DNA of 64,000 bases. Source: Piezodorus guildinii. Taxonomy: Eukaryota; Arthropoda; Insecta; Hemiptera; Pentatomidae. The position numbers and the translations under genes are program-made. Position 1 is the stretch's first letter, and every line of letters starts with the position of its first letter. The stretch spans positions 102,863,906-102,927,905 of the forward strand of contig CM041292.1 in NCBI GenBank assembly GCA_023052935.1. Direction: 5' to 3'. The notes under the pieces were generated by a model that was given only the letters and a program-made list of their open reading frames with translations, did no database searches and was not told where the DNA came from. This document shows, in pieces, positions 12,546 to 24,534 of this stretch.

Positions 12546-14329
12546 TATTTTCATGAAAGTAAATAAGTTATTTTAAAAAGGTAACTCAAAGATTTATCAA
12601 TGTGAAAATTACTTTTAAAATTACCTATCTATTAAATTTTCTTGAATTTGCCCAATTTAGTTTTCTATGTAATAACATTGTTATTATTCTTTATGAAAAT
12701 GAAAAATGTTTTATACGGACCAATGTGCCATTTCAACTTGAGAAATTTCTTGGCCACCAACTTTAAAGTCAAATGGGTGAGACGATTGCCTGATGGTTGT
12801 GTTTGAGTTAAAGATGGCGTTAAGTTTGTGGAAACAGAATCATAATGTACACATTTTTATTATATACTGTAGTATAGTCAATAAAATAGTCAAGACTGGT
12901 GTACTAAATCATTTTATTATTATTAATTCATCACTAGGAACCATTGCTGGATCCAGGCCTCCACAGTTCAGTTTCGTCACAGTTCAGTGCAGTTACCATC
13001 CAGCTGTACACCATCAGAATCCTCCAAGCGTCAGCAGAAAACTCCCTTCTCCCATCTACATCTCGGCTCTCTTCTTCTTATTGTGTAGATACGTTCTTTG
13101 AGGAGCTTTCTAGACATTTCCTCATTTTCATTCTATGAGCTAAAGTTTTTTTTACAGAAATGTTTAAACATTTTGGACGTTTGCGGATTTAGCAGAGCTT
13201 ATAGGCAATAAGTCTGTTATATGCTACATAATTACAAATTCAGAACGTTTTTCAAGGAACCTGGATAATAGTCCAAATCGCTTATTTGCCTTCAAGTCTG
13301 ATGCGGGTCCTCCGTGTTTTACTTTGGTCTATGTGAAGCCTTAAACATCAATTTTTTTCTGTTGTAGGAATACTTTAATTCGTTGATTAATGACAATACA
13401 ATGGAATTATAACAGACCGTACCGGTTAACCTGAGGAAAGCAATAGTAATATGATTGATGCCTTTTTTTCATACCCTTAACTGTGGATTACGGTTATGAA
13501 TAACCTTAGATTGGTGCCACATAGTTGATCTATATCTTTCTATATCTATATCTATGATCTATCTATATTCCCGAAATATACGTGTTACATAGACGCATAA
13601 TATACCGTTGGAAAGCATAAGATTTTAGAAACATGCAATAAAATAAGTCGGGCAATTTAATAGAAAGATGTTATAAGTGCAAAAATCTATGCACAAATGC
13701 TATTTGTAATATTGTGGATTAGGCAGGTTATAATGATTCATGGTGATCGTACAGGTTACATAATTCATACAGTAGCCTAGATTTTAGAAAAAAATATTAT
13801 TTACCAAATCGTACATAAGTTGCTAAAATAAAGGAAGAGTAGTTATAATCTAATACTGGTTAAAATTATTTCTACTTTTAAATAATTTCAAAAATAGTAG
13901 TTCCACTGTAAACTAAATTAACATTAATGCATTAAATTTTACTAAGAAAAAGTTCTTATGAAATTTGAAATTGTAATCCACGAAACAAATTAGGAACCGT
14001 TAAACATAACGAACAAATAAACTAAAACCAAATTTTGTTTTTTTGACTAATTTATGTTTCTAATTTCTGCCGATGATTAGTTATAAGAATTAATAGATGT
14101 TATATAATAAAAATAATATTTTCTTGCTAAGTGCACTTTTCGTTAAGATGAACACATAATCCCAAAGTATTAAACTATTAATTGGTAAAACTGAAGTTTT
14201 TTAAACATGTATGACACCACATTTAAATTGCATCCGTGCGAAGCAAGTTGATAATAAAACATAATTTCAAAGAATATCTTATCGAAAATCTTTGAAATTC
14301 TGACCTAAACTGAAGTTTGCCAAATTGGT
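12546..14329. other. No gene recognised
   Basis: Mostly AT-rich. A less AT-rich patch at about 12945-13100 has short open frames but no motif I recognise. A small family-A-like phrase (ATACCGTTGGAAAGC) lies near 13601. Confidence 0.4.
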
Positions 14330-14359
14330 TTCTTAGCGTGTAAATAAGCTCACTTTCAT

Positions 14360-14470
14360 ACCAAAGTGCGAAGTTGACCTCATGAAATAGAATTCCTTCG
14401 CCAGCAAACCAAGGACTTCAAAATGGGCCCGGTTTGAAATGGGGTCCTTCCTCACTGCTAAAGTAAAATA
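14360..14470 (+). repeat. Dispersed repeat D, copy 1
   Basis: GAATTCC...AAGGACTTCAA-ATGG..CCGGTTTGAAATGGG is matched in reverse complement at 19670-19750. The two copies are clearly related but diverged. Class unknown. Confidence 0.5.
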
Positions 14471-14529
14471 ACGAACATTTCCTGACATGGTTTCGTAATT
14501 TTTTATATATATATATATATTTTTTTTTA

Positions 14530-15870
14530 TGGATTCATTAGCTATTAATGGGTTATCTTTAAGGACCAAAAATGCAGTTAAAAGGTAACGAAAATGTTGA
14601 GTAATTATGTTTGAAAATACTTTTTAATTCAACTTTTTTTTTTCTCTTAGAAACCTTCATTACTACCGTATGGAATAAAAACGCTAACAAGTGCAGAATC
14701 AGTATAGTTTTGGAAACTCAGAATTAGCTGCCTGAGAGATCTCCAGACTAAAAACTGTGATATATTGCTAACATAACTAAGCTAACAATATGCACATTAT
14801 TCCAATCTTATCTTTATGGCATTTAATCATGTTTAGTACAATAATTCACGATTTCAAAATACAGCCTTGTATTTCACGACTGACCCTTGCGCAGTCGGAA
14901 AATATTGCAGTACCTTCGGAACAGTGGCCGAGACGTATAGCGTGCCCAGGTAATACATCGCGTGGAATATCTAATAAATTAATATACTATAATCACTAGT
15001 TGTACATTAATTTACGATTTACAAAGGCGTTTCCTCAAGGACTTTTCTGCCGTTTATCATAATTAAAATAAGTCATATTCAAATTTAAAGATTGTTAGTG
15101 CAATTGGCTCCAGCTAGTGAGCTTCTATACTTCCTACTCACGGTAGATTCTATACTTTCTGTAATCTTATTAAGTTCTTACGGTTTATTTAAACTAAAAC
15201 TTTCTTTGAATTCTGTCAAAATCTAGAGGATCATACGCTATTAGTATTGAGAATACTGAGGGTAGTTAAAATTCACAATTTAATAGTTTATTTAGAGGTA
15301 ATATTAGTAAGCCTTTGTCGGCAAAAGCAAATGTAGTAGATATATCTGACTTATCTCTCCCAGTTTCCAGAAAACCGCAGGTCGAGGCCACGCAAGTTTA
15401 TGTCCAACCATTAGGCATTGTGGCACCCTCTTAGGGTTCGACGCTGCCTTTGGGATATTAGAAATACTCATAAAAGTCAATTATTACTTTCATCTAAATT
15501 TTCTGGACCGCCACCGCTTCCCTCCCCCCTTTTTCTAAGGCACTTCCCGTATCAGCCCGTAGTAGATGTCACATTATCCAATAGTACTCAGGGGGTACAT
15601 TATTCAATGTACATTTCCAGAAGATAGTATGTTTGAGAAGAACAGGGAAGTAGGGATTGGTGAGTCTAACTACGATAGGTCTCAGTCTAAGTCTAGCCCC
15701 TAGTAGAACAGAATCGAGTCCAGCCATGAATGAATAGAGGTAGTCTGGTTGGACTCCGAGTTTTGACGGAGAAGATAGCCGTGGGTAAAGCAGTCATACA
15801 TACATACATATATATAAAATCTCTGGCAAATACTTTTGTTTTTTAACCATTTTAAGTCTGCTTCGCGACC
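14530..15870. other. No gene recognised
   Basis: Short reading frames only (for example 14790-14999 and 15418-15627), without recognisable domains. Confidence 0.4.
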
Positions 15871-15873
15871 GAA

Positions 15874-16542
15874 AACATGGGTTGGGAACAAGCACTCACC
15901 CTTCTAGGTCAAGCAAGAGGTTGCCATCTTAACAACTCGGGATATGTGTCATCCACTTCGAAAGGAAATAGCAGATGCATGGCAATTCATAAGGGACGAA
16001 AGCCCTCCTAGCAAACGTAACACAATCAAAAGAACAGTAAAGCCATGGAGTTCATCCAGTCGCTCAAGCCGCAGAGAGGAAGTTGTCATAGCTAGGTTGA
16101 TGATAGGCCACACTAACCTCATACATATACATCAGATCACCAAACATCCACCTCCAAAGTGCCAACACTGCAACAACCCTCTTACTGTCAGACACATATT
16201 GGAGAAATGCCCTTTTTACCAATCATATTTAAACAGACTAGGAATAAGACCTTACACAGCTACCTTATTGAGCAATGACAAAAACAATATAAAATTGTTG
16301 CTAAACTTTCTTAAGACCCAGCAGCTGCTATAAAAATAAAATATAGGGATTCTGTACACAAATATAGTAAAATAATCGTGTGGGACTAACCTTTTTCTTT
16401 TTTTTTATTTAATTAATTTATTTTATTTTATTTTTTTGAATTTAGATAGAACTAAAATAAAATAAACAAACGAAATAAAGGCGTTGATGACCCTCGGGTT
16501 TTACGCCTCAAAACCCAAACCAACAATAACATGGGTTGGGAA
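15874..16542 (+). mobile_element. 5'-truncated LINE (RNase H-type ORF2 tail) with 15-bp TSD
   Basis: The 15-bp sequence AACATGGGTTGGGAA occurs at 15874-15888 and again at 16528-16542, so the insert is 15889-16527. The coding part (open from about 15908, ATG at 15944, stop at 16331-16333) is the C-terminus of a Jockey/I/R1-type ORF2. It has RREEVVIARLMIGHTNLIH, a CxxCx7Hx4C finger (CQHCNNPLTVRHILEKC) and a closing LLLNFLKTQQLL. The 3' UTR has an A-rich stretch, then a GGCGTTGATGACCCTCGGGT hairpin-like segment. An in-frame TAG at 15905 lies just inside the truncated 5' end. The intact TSD implies a fairly recent insertion. Confidence 0.85.
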
Positions 16543-16549
16543 AATCTCT

Positions 16550-16850
16550 CTAATTCTGGTAATTTTGCAGATATGGAGTCAAAACAAAAACTAACAATAA
16601 GATAAGATTAAAAGTAAAGAAAGCGGGTAAAAAAATTCTCGAAAATGAGAATTGATTTAATTTTCGTGAATTGTTCAAACAAGTTTCTTGGCTACTTAGG
16701 TAATATACTGTAAGGACCAAAACTGTATACAGTCTTCTCATCTACATTCTAGTTTTTGTTTCGTTCTGAAATACCCGAAATCACAGGAGATAATAATTTT
16801 TAAAGAAAATGTTATTTTAACAGCGAAGAGAAAAGGACTGATATCTTCAT
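16550..16850 (+). repeat. Fragment of TIR element family E
   Basis: TTTCTTGGCTACTTAGGTAAT, then AGGACCAAAA, ATTCTAGTTTTTGTTTCGTTCT and TTTTTAAAGAAAATGTTATTTT line up by eye with 55510-55640 inside the inverted-repeat element at 54941-56197. It directly flanks the TSD of the preceding LINE, which may have inserted into it. Confidence 0.6.
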
Positions 16851-17399
16851 TTTTTTAAATTTGAATTTGTACACATGAATCAAGGGTGCAGACCACTATA
16901 TACCTTTGTACATAACTATTTTACATATTTGATTAATAATAATCTTGGATCATGTTAACTCGTTAAATGAAGTTCCAAAGCGGATATGAAAAACAAAAGA
17001 GAAACTAAAGTAAACTTCACATTTACATATCATTTTTTAACATCCATCTACGTTCAGGTTGTAATATTAGAACCGTTTTAATCTTTTATTTAAGCATATT
17101 GACAATATTTTTAATAGCTCATCCTGACATCATTACATTATCATGAAGAATCATTTTATTCTATTTTGGCTTTTCCTATATTTGTTGTTAGTAAAGGCCA
17201 AGATGTATAAATACAGACACATTTGTATTAAGACCTAGAAGAGCACACGCCATAACCTTTTAAGTGCCATTTTATGTAAGAAATCTGTCATCTTGATAAG
17301 ATAATGTGGACACGCTACGAATGGTGCAAAACAAGGGAAGTAGCTTTTCCGTTGCAAAACCTCATCCAAAGCATTCAGCCACCATGCAGTCGCGCTTAA
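16851..17399. other. No gene recognised
   Basis: AT-rich sequence without recognised features. Confidence 0.4.
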
Positions 17400-17760
17400 T
17401 AAAGTTTTACTTCAAAAATACGCCCTTTTGATTGCAGCTTCGACGTCAACCCCTCTCCTATAGATGGCTTAGCTGATCTACAGATTATCCAACCCTTTCC
17501 GGCAAATGAATGCTTGATAGTTGAAACTGTGGAACAGGAAGACAAGGTTGCAGCAGGAGATCAAGGGCGCTGGGTGGGATTCCATCGGGGGCAGGCCCCA
17601 GCCAATTCGCGGTGGGTGCCACTTCCCCTCGATGCCGCGCCAACCATAGGCACGTGGAAGCCTTGTCCTGGAGGGGAGTCTTCGCACTGGCGGCTTTTGC
17701 TTGTCCGACTTTTCGCTGCTCCAGATTGTATCGTTTTTTCATGATTAATCGCTCCATCGT
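17400..17760. other. GC-rich island of unknown origin
   Basis: About 300 bp clearly richer in G+C than its surroundings, with open reading in several frames on both strands (for example 17485-17757 minus, 17514-17744 plus). The overlapping translations share no motif I recognise, and low stop density is expected in GC-rich DNA. It could be the end of an unidentified mobile element. Confidence 0.4.
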
Positions 17761-18072
17761 TTTTGTCTATACTTTTGCTCAATCAGATTGGAATAACAAA
17801 ATCATCAATTAGACACTAGTTTAATCTTTTTTTTTTCTTTTTAGTATATCAGAGTCAAAGATAAGAAAATAAGGGTACAACAAATAACATTGGACTTTCA
17901 ATGAAGAACAACATTCAATTGAATCGTAGGCCTGTTATACGATGATGAAAATCATAGGTACTTTCGAGGGATTTATTGGTGCTGTACGGTCAAACTATCT
18001 AAATCCTAAGCACTGAGTATATATAGACTAGATAAAATTTTGTGAATAAATACGGTGGAAACACGTAGTTTC

Positions 18073-19080
18073 GCGAGTCATTTTTACTTTCACTTAACCA
18101 TATATAAAATAACGGGAAACCCCTAAGTCCAAATAACCAAGTACCGAAAAAAGATCGTGTGTGTTGCGGGTGTGTGTGTGTGTCTATGTGTTTGTCCTTG
18201 TGTGGTAGGTCCAGCGCGAAAACGAAGAGTCTTATGAAACTGCAATTTTATATTTAAGACAACTATATGTCTATTAGACATTGTCTAAGATGTTACAGAA
18301 ACCTTTTCATCAAAATCGGCTAACCAAAAAAAAGTGCCACTATATACCATGCTCCTTTTTACGATTTTCTCAAAAACGGCTCTAACAATTTTGATTAAAC
18401 TCGCTATATCAACGTAGACTTTAATTAGCTTTAAGTTTCATTCTGATTGAAATAGTCTGACGATATTTTAAATTTCCTTTCTTCAAAAAACCATTGTTTT
18501 TGTAGATTCTCTAAAAATAACCACACCACCTTTTTAACATTGATAAAAAACAAATAAATATATATGTTTAACGAATTAACAATCATATCATCTACTCAGA
18601 CGATATTGTCAATTTCATAAAAGCTACAAAGTAAAAGGTTCTTTAAAGGAAGAAAATTTAAAATATGGCCATTTAAGCTCTATCAGACTATTTCAATCAG
18701 AATGAAACCTACTTTATATTGAAGCCTATTAAATTTTACATCGATATACCTAATTTAGTCAGAATCATTATAGCCGTTTTTGAGAAAATCGTTAAAAAAA
18801 AGTACAAAATGCATGGTATAAAGTGGCACTTCTGGCCAGCCGATTTTAGTGAAAAAGTTGTTGTAACATATCGGGCGTACAGTTTTCTCAAATATGAAAT
18901 TTCAGTTTCTTGCGACTTTTCATTTTTGCGCAAGACTTATTACACACACCCAACGCCTTCTCGCGGGACTTGTTCATTTGGACTCAGGGGACCCTAAAAG
19001 GTCTATTTTCGTTTAAAACTTGAATTCGAAATTTTTCACGATCGTTATACTTTACCTTACTATATCTTACATATATAGGT
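18073..19080. repeat. Family A left halves in mirror-image (inverted) arrangement
   Basis: A plus-strand left half starts at 18079 (ACTTTCACTTA) and runs past the TG-rich zone and AAACTCGCTATATC to about 18520. From about 18640 the same half runs back on the minus strand, ending near 19075 at CCTTACTATAT. Landmarks such as GACTCAGGGGACCCTAAAA (18973) and ATCAGAATGAAACCTAC (18698) are reverse complements of those in the first arm. The block can fold into a long imperfect hairpin. Confidence 0.75.
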
Positions 19081-19143
19081 TGTTGTTGTTTAGTCATTTC
19101 TCTATCGATTTTATGACAATATGACTCAGGGGTCCTCCTTTTT

Positions 19144-19400
19144 TGCCTCCCATGCTAAAGGTCACGGGTTCAAACCCGCAGGTGGTCCTAGGATTTTTTA
19201 ATGGGAGTAAAAAATCCTTAGTTACGCCGTCCTTCGGAGGGGACGTTAAAAGGTGGTCCCGAGCCTGTGCGATGACAGGTACTCGTTAAAGATCCCTATC
19301 CTAACAAAACCTGGATAGGCAAAATTTAGGACTCCCACTGTAGCATCGTCCGATTAGCCATAGTAGCATAAAGTGACGTTAAATAAATAAACAAACAAAC
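19144..19400 (+). mobile_element. tRNA-derived SINE family 2, copy 1
   Basis: Carries pol III box B (GGTTCAAACCC) near its 5' end. The family-specific body follows: ATTTTTTAATGGGAGTAAAA, GCCGTCCTTCGGAGGGGACG, GTTAAAGATCCC and ACTGTAGCATCGTCCGATTA. It ends in an AAATAAATAAACAAAC tail. Confidence 0.85.
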
Positions 19401-19659
19401 ATATATAGGTAAGTGGAAGTAATAAGACTGTCTTTATTATTTAAATTGAAATTAATAAACAGGAACTGTAACAATCTTTTAATCGGATTAATTCAGATTT
19501 ATACTAATAATTTCTCTTACAGAATGAATAGTTCGAAAACAATTAAACGAAACTAACGTTACTTTTGCATCAGTATGGTTTCTATGGACCTCTTATAAAT
19601 AACTGATGTATTTATATAAAATAACTCAAATCACGTGACGATAAGGAAATATGGATACA

Positions 19660-19775
19660 TTTATTCAATAAGGGAAGGTCCCATTTCAGACCGGTTCCAT
19701 CTTGAAGTCCTTCGCTTTCCGGAGAATTCCATTACTCTAGGTCACGTTATTTTATAATGTCTCTCCATGCATATG
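19660..19775 (-). repeat. Dispersed repeat D, copy 2
   Basis: Reverse-complement relative of 14360-14470, sharing AAGGACTTCAA.ATGG..CCGGT.TGAAATGGG. Confidence 0.5.
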
Positions 19776-21012
19776 GTCTTTAGGAACTAATAATATTAAT
19801 ATTATAACTAATATTAAATTCTTAGAAGATAATGTTCCAATTTGACACATTTTTCTATTTAATAGTCCATTAAAAACTGAAGAAAACGACCTCGTATTGT
19901 CCCGAATTATGTTGACCAAATATATAAATTGCTAAAATTTCCAATTTTGAATCATCCCTCTTTCATCCTTGATATACAATTTATTTAGTTACAACAAGAA
20001 ACGAAACGTACGAAAAGAAAGAAAACAATTGTTACATCCACTATTTTCATAAAACTATTATAAATAAATACATAGTATTCAGTTTTAGGTGTTGACAGAT
20101 CCCTTCATATGTGTTATACTGTTAAATAAACTCTGCATCAAAATTAATTGAGTTAATTTGAGTAGAGTATGTATATGCCTAGAAAATGTGTCAAAACTTT
20201 AATATTTCCTGCTATTCTACGCCTTTAAGTTTTTTAATCTTTAAGGTTCTTAAATATATTTTATTTTATGCCATAAAATAGACGAGGTGACTTGAGTATT
20301 TAGAACTGAAATATAATGTGGGATTACGAAATTAGCCTTCACCTGGTTACTGTAATTGAAGAAGTACATCGCAGCCACTTAAATAAGCGTTTAAATAACT
20401 TTATTTACACATCTGGTAATAAAATTACAGAAAAGGGGAAAAAAGCATGTAAATTTGAAACTTAATTGCCATTTAGACAAATTTATTGTCCAGTCACCCC
20501 TAGAAAGTGTCTGAAGTACATGATATTGATTTTAATTGTAAATACTACTCTGATTTTATGGCTTAAACGATTTACAAAAGTACCGGTTATTGCTATCTTT
20601 ATTGAAAACTGTCATTGCTATCTTTATTTAGTTATGTTTGTGGCATAAATCGTCTAATGCAGTACATTATTTTGGTTTTTACTAAAATAAATTAAATAAG
20701 TAGGTATTATATTTTTTGTTTTTCGAGTAATGAAGACTAAATATGTGAATAAATATAAGGCTTAGTAAACCTAAATCTTTTGTGCCGTTGTCACTATCCG
20801 CTTTATTAAACAGTTCCATCTAATGAACACCATCCAAAGCCAAAACTCGAAGATGAGCACTTAACACAATCCTCTCACAATCCATGTTGTTTCACCCCTT
20901 CCCCTAAATTGTACTTATTATCTTAACGATCAGGTTGCTAGAGGACTAGGTTGTCTAAAACGCTAGGAAATATTATAATTTTGAAAATAAAAAAGCATGT
21001 AAATTCATTTTG
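19776..21012. other. No gene recognised
   Basis: AT-rich DNA. A 60-codon chance frame at 20466-20648 has no recognisable content. Confidence 0.4.
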
Positions 21013-21655
21013 AAAAGAAAAAAATCTGGTGGCGTAACACACTACTTCCACTTACTTCCGTTGTTAAAATAAATTTTAGAATTTTTTTAATACATTTAGA
21101 GATGAAGATAAATTGCTAAAGAATTAATTACATTGAGTTTCAATAAAAACATGTGCTATTAAAATAATTTATTATATTATTATCTATGACAATCAGTTAG
21201 TTTTATCTGCTTTTCATCACTCTCCGTTAACTTTTGCGATTTTGTTTATAAGATAAAATGTTCTCTAAAATCTTTAGCTTTCCAACGGTATGCTATACAT
21301 CTATATTACTGCTTTTATGTTTAAAAACTCAAAAATTGCATAGTTTTTTTTTTTTTTTTACTCTTTTCTCCTTTAGTTGATAAATTCGTTCAACTTGTAT
21401 ACTTAGCTTAATTAACAGATAAAAAATATTATCTGATACATAATATTGTAAAATTTAACGGAGAGTGATGAAAAGCCGATAAAACAAACAGGTTTTCATT
21501 GATAATAATATAATAAAACACACGTTTCTATGAAAACTCTAAGTAATTGATTCTTTAATAATTTATTTTCCTCTCTAAATGGATTTAAAATTTCTTAAAT
21601 TGATTATAACTCCGGAGGTAAGTGAAAGTCGGGTGTTACGCGCACCAGATTTTTA
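21013..21655. repeat. Family A right halves in mirror-image arrangement
   Basis: A minus-strand right half begins AAAAAATCTGGTGGCGTAAC (21013) and runs inward to about 21420. A plus-strand right half then runs out to GGTAAGTGAAAGTCGGGTG...CCAGATTTTT at about 21650. Shared landmarks are CTTTAGCTTTCCAACGGTAT on one arm and GAGAGTGATGAAAAGC on both (reverse complemented on the first). Confidence 0.75.
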
Positions 21656-21663
21656 AATAAATT

Positions 21664-21895
21664 AATTATAACTTTCACTTACCTTTATATGAAATATATA
21701 GTAAGGGAACGATTCCAATCGTGAAAATTTTCAAAATTCATTTTGCAATGGAAATACACGTTTTAGAGTCCCCTGAGTCCAAATAACTAAGTCGCGTGAA
21801 AAGGTCTGTGTGTGTGTGGGAGTGATATGTCTAGTACGAAAACCAAAAGTCCTATGAAACTGAAGTTTCATATTTAAGAAAGGAAAGTACACTTT
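21664..21895 (+). repeat. Family A, left-end fragment
   Basis: Starts TAACTTTCACTTACC and continues through AATACACGTTTTAGAGTCCC, the TG tract and CCTATGAAACTGAAGTTTCA, then stops. Confidence 0.75.
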
Positions 21896-22242
21896 TAAAA
21901 TGTATACCATCAGTCGAGTGTGAAGTAATAAATTGTAGCTTAGACGATATTAACAGATTTTTCGAACTAACTACTGTATCATAAAATAGCATTTGTTTTA
22001 AATGTGTGTTTCTAATTTATGACCGCACCCCTAACCATCTTCCTCATCTAATTTCTCAACGGTCAACAAAAACTCCATCATTATGAAACTATCGTTTCGA
22101 TTTTTATATTTGATGTTTCAAATAACACAATGACTCACTGTCATTGTTTTGAAACAATGTGAGCTAAAATTTGATTAAAACTAAGTTGATGTAATGAATG
22201 ATATATTAAATTATTTCAATACTTTTGAACATGTTTTTGTTT

Positions 22243-22423
22243 TGCCGTCCTTCGGAGGGAACGTAAAATGGTGGTACTGGGTATGTGCGTAGTCTGCTCC
22301 ACGTTAAAGATCCCTCCCTACCCTAATTAAACCTGAATAAGCATAGTTTGGAACTTCCACTGTAGCATCGTCCGATTAGCTACAGCAGCAAAAAGTAATT
22401 TTATATGAATAAATAAAGAAACA
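22243..22423 (+). mobile_element. SINE family 2, copy 2 (5'-truncated)
   Basis: Begins within the body at TGCCGTCCTTCGGAGGGAACG and keeps ACTGTAGCATCGTCCGATTA and an A/T-rich tail. The tRNA-like head is missing, and the copy is more diverged than the others. Confidence 0.8.
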
Positions 22424-23299
22424 TATGCGTAAAATATTAATAAAGTTATTGTATTTTGTATTCCATATTTCTAATGGACTGTAATTTCCTATAAAATTGT
22501 TATTTTCGACACATTTAATAATGTAGTCTTAGACCTCAGTTCTGATTTATTTACCATTGGAAACATAGGTGGACGAAGGGAGAGGATAATAAGGAAATCG
22601 TGGACTATTTTTGCTTCCTAATCTGTATTGAATTTCAAATTAGTATATGCTCCCATCCTCCTAACCATTTTCAACGTTCTTGACCCCCCTAACGAAAATC
22701 TCGCGTGAGCTTTTGCATAGAAGCTGTATTTTCTGGCTTCACTTTCAAACGAAAATGTTCTTATTCTATAATGCAAAGTAATCTGCAACATTGTACATGA
22801 AGTAATTGCATAATAACTAGAGTAATAATAAAACTCAATTCAGAAATGTTTTAACATCTTAGTAAGTCGAAGTTCGATGTTTAATATTCTAATGGGCTCC
22901 TGTCAGGAAAATAAATCTGTGAAAGATGTACATCAGAGTGCAGAACGTTTTTTGATTGAGGGCTGAATTTTATTGGAAATTTGTAATGAAGCTGAAGTTA
23001 GCCTACCAAAAAAGACTCCAGTATTGACAGCAATACAAATCATTTATGCAAATAAGCAGTCGATGTACTGTTGAACTGCTTCATTTGTCGACTTGCTGGC
23101 ATTAATCTACGCTCTCATAAATATTTAAATAGGGACGAGGTCATTCGGCACTAAAGATATCATTTACCCTACTTAAAAATAGCATAGGTGCTTGTCTATT
23201 ATGAATAAAGAAAGAAATTCATGAACAGGTAAAAATTATGTTTGTTTTTTTTTCCAATGGGAAGAGTCTAAATGGCCGTTAGGAAATCGAAGACTAGTC
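22424..23299. other. No gene recognised
   Basis: AT-rich sequence without recognised features. Confidence 0.4.
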
Positions 23300-23548
23300 C
23301 GATAAGTCCCGGGTTCAAACCCGCAGAGGGCCCTGGGATTTTTTAATGGGAGTAAAAAATCCTTAGTTATGCCGTCCTTCGGAGGGGACGTTAAAAGATG
23401 GCTCCGAGCCTGTGTGATACCAGGTACTCGTTAAAAATCCCTGTCCTAATTAAAACATGGGTAGGCAAAATTTAGAACCCCTACTGTAGCATCGTCCGAT
23501 TAGCCACAGCAGCATAAAGAGACGTCAAATAAATAAACAAACAAACAA
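23300..23548 (+). mobile_element. SINE family 2, copy 3
   Basis: Box B (GGGTTCAAACCC), the full family body and an AAATAAATAAACAAACAAAC tail are present. Only a few differences from the copies at 19144 and 36552 are visible. Confidence 0.85.
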
Positions 23549-23934
23549 GCCCGATAAACTCGTCTAGTACCGAACTATTTAGATCTTCTTTAGACCATTA
23601 AACCGCTCAGATTTTCTATAATAACTGAAATAGGACGTTTCATTCAACTTAGTATGGACAAGAGCGATGAAGGGGGCACAAATTTAAATTATATTAAGAA
23701 ATAATGACAAAGACATGACGGTAATAGTCCGCAAGTTATCAAAAAATCTAGTTTTGGTATTTCTCCCTCATAAAAAACTATATATATGCCTATAACTGTT
23801 TTTCCCATTCTTGGAGAAATTGACTTTCCGGACGGAAGGGCGGATTCATGAAGTACACTAGACAGAGAAAGAAAGGAATAATCTACTAACAAAAATTATT
23901 TTTCATCATCTATGTAGATTTAGTCATTGGCACA

Positions 23935-24320
23935 TTGGTAACTTTTTTCATTCTAACCAACATAGCTCCTTAACGGTAGGTATTAGCGACGAAATATAAC
24001 ATCTACTTAATTTCTGACAAGGAAACTATCGTCAAAATTTTGATTTGAGCAATACCAACAGAGCAGATGGAGCGTGTCAAAAAAGCGCCAAAACACTAAA
24101 AAAAATGTAGCGAAACGTGAGTTTTTTCATTGGAACCAATGCATTTCCTAACGGCTGGTCATAGTTAATGTTACATTACAACAATATATAACAATAAATA
24201 CTTTCTACTGAATTTCTCACAATGAAGCTATGGTCAAATTTTAGATCGGAGCAACAACAACTGAGCTAGAGTGTGTCTAACTGAGGGTCAAAAAACTGTT
24301 ACAGCATAAAAATAACATAA
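23935..24320 (+). repeat. Two diverged tandem units, about 190 bp each
   Basis: The order TTTTTTCATT..AACCAA, then CCTTAACGGT/CCTAACGGCT, then AATTTCT.ACAA.GAA.CTAT, then GAGC.A.A.CAAC.GAGC, then GTGTC occurs twice in succession. The units differ at many positions, so the duplication is old. Confidence 0.6.
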
Positions 24321-24534
24321 AAAAAATAACAATGAGTGAGTTCGCATTGCTGGAACTATTTTGTATTCAAAGTAGGTTTGACTTGTTATGCTTTATCACT
24401 CTTAAATATTTTAATGAAAATGATATACTTTCATAGGTCAGATGCTGATGAAATGCCCGAAAATTATTGATATTTTTAGTTTTACACTACATTATTATTC
24501 CTAATATATTATAACTAGTTTTTAATTTCGCTAA

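Noticed and set aside
17478..17812. Five overlapping frames on both strands
   Set aside because: Low stop density expected from local GC richness; no recognisable domain and no splice or start context.
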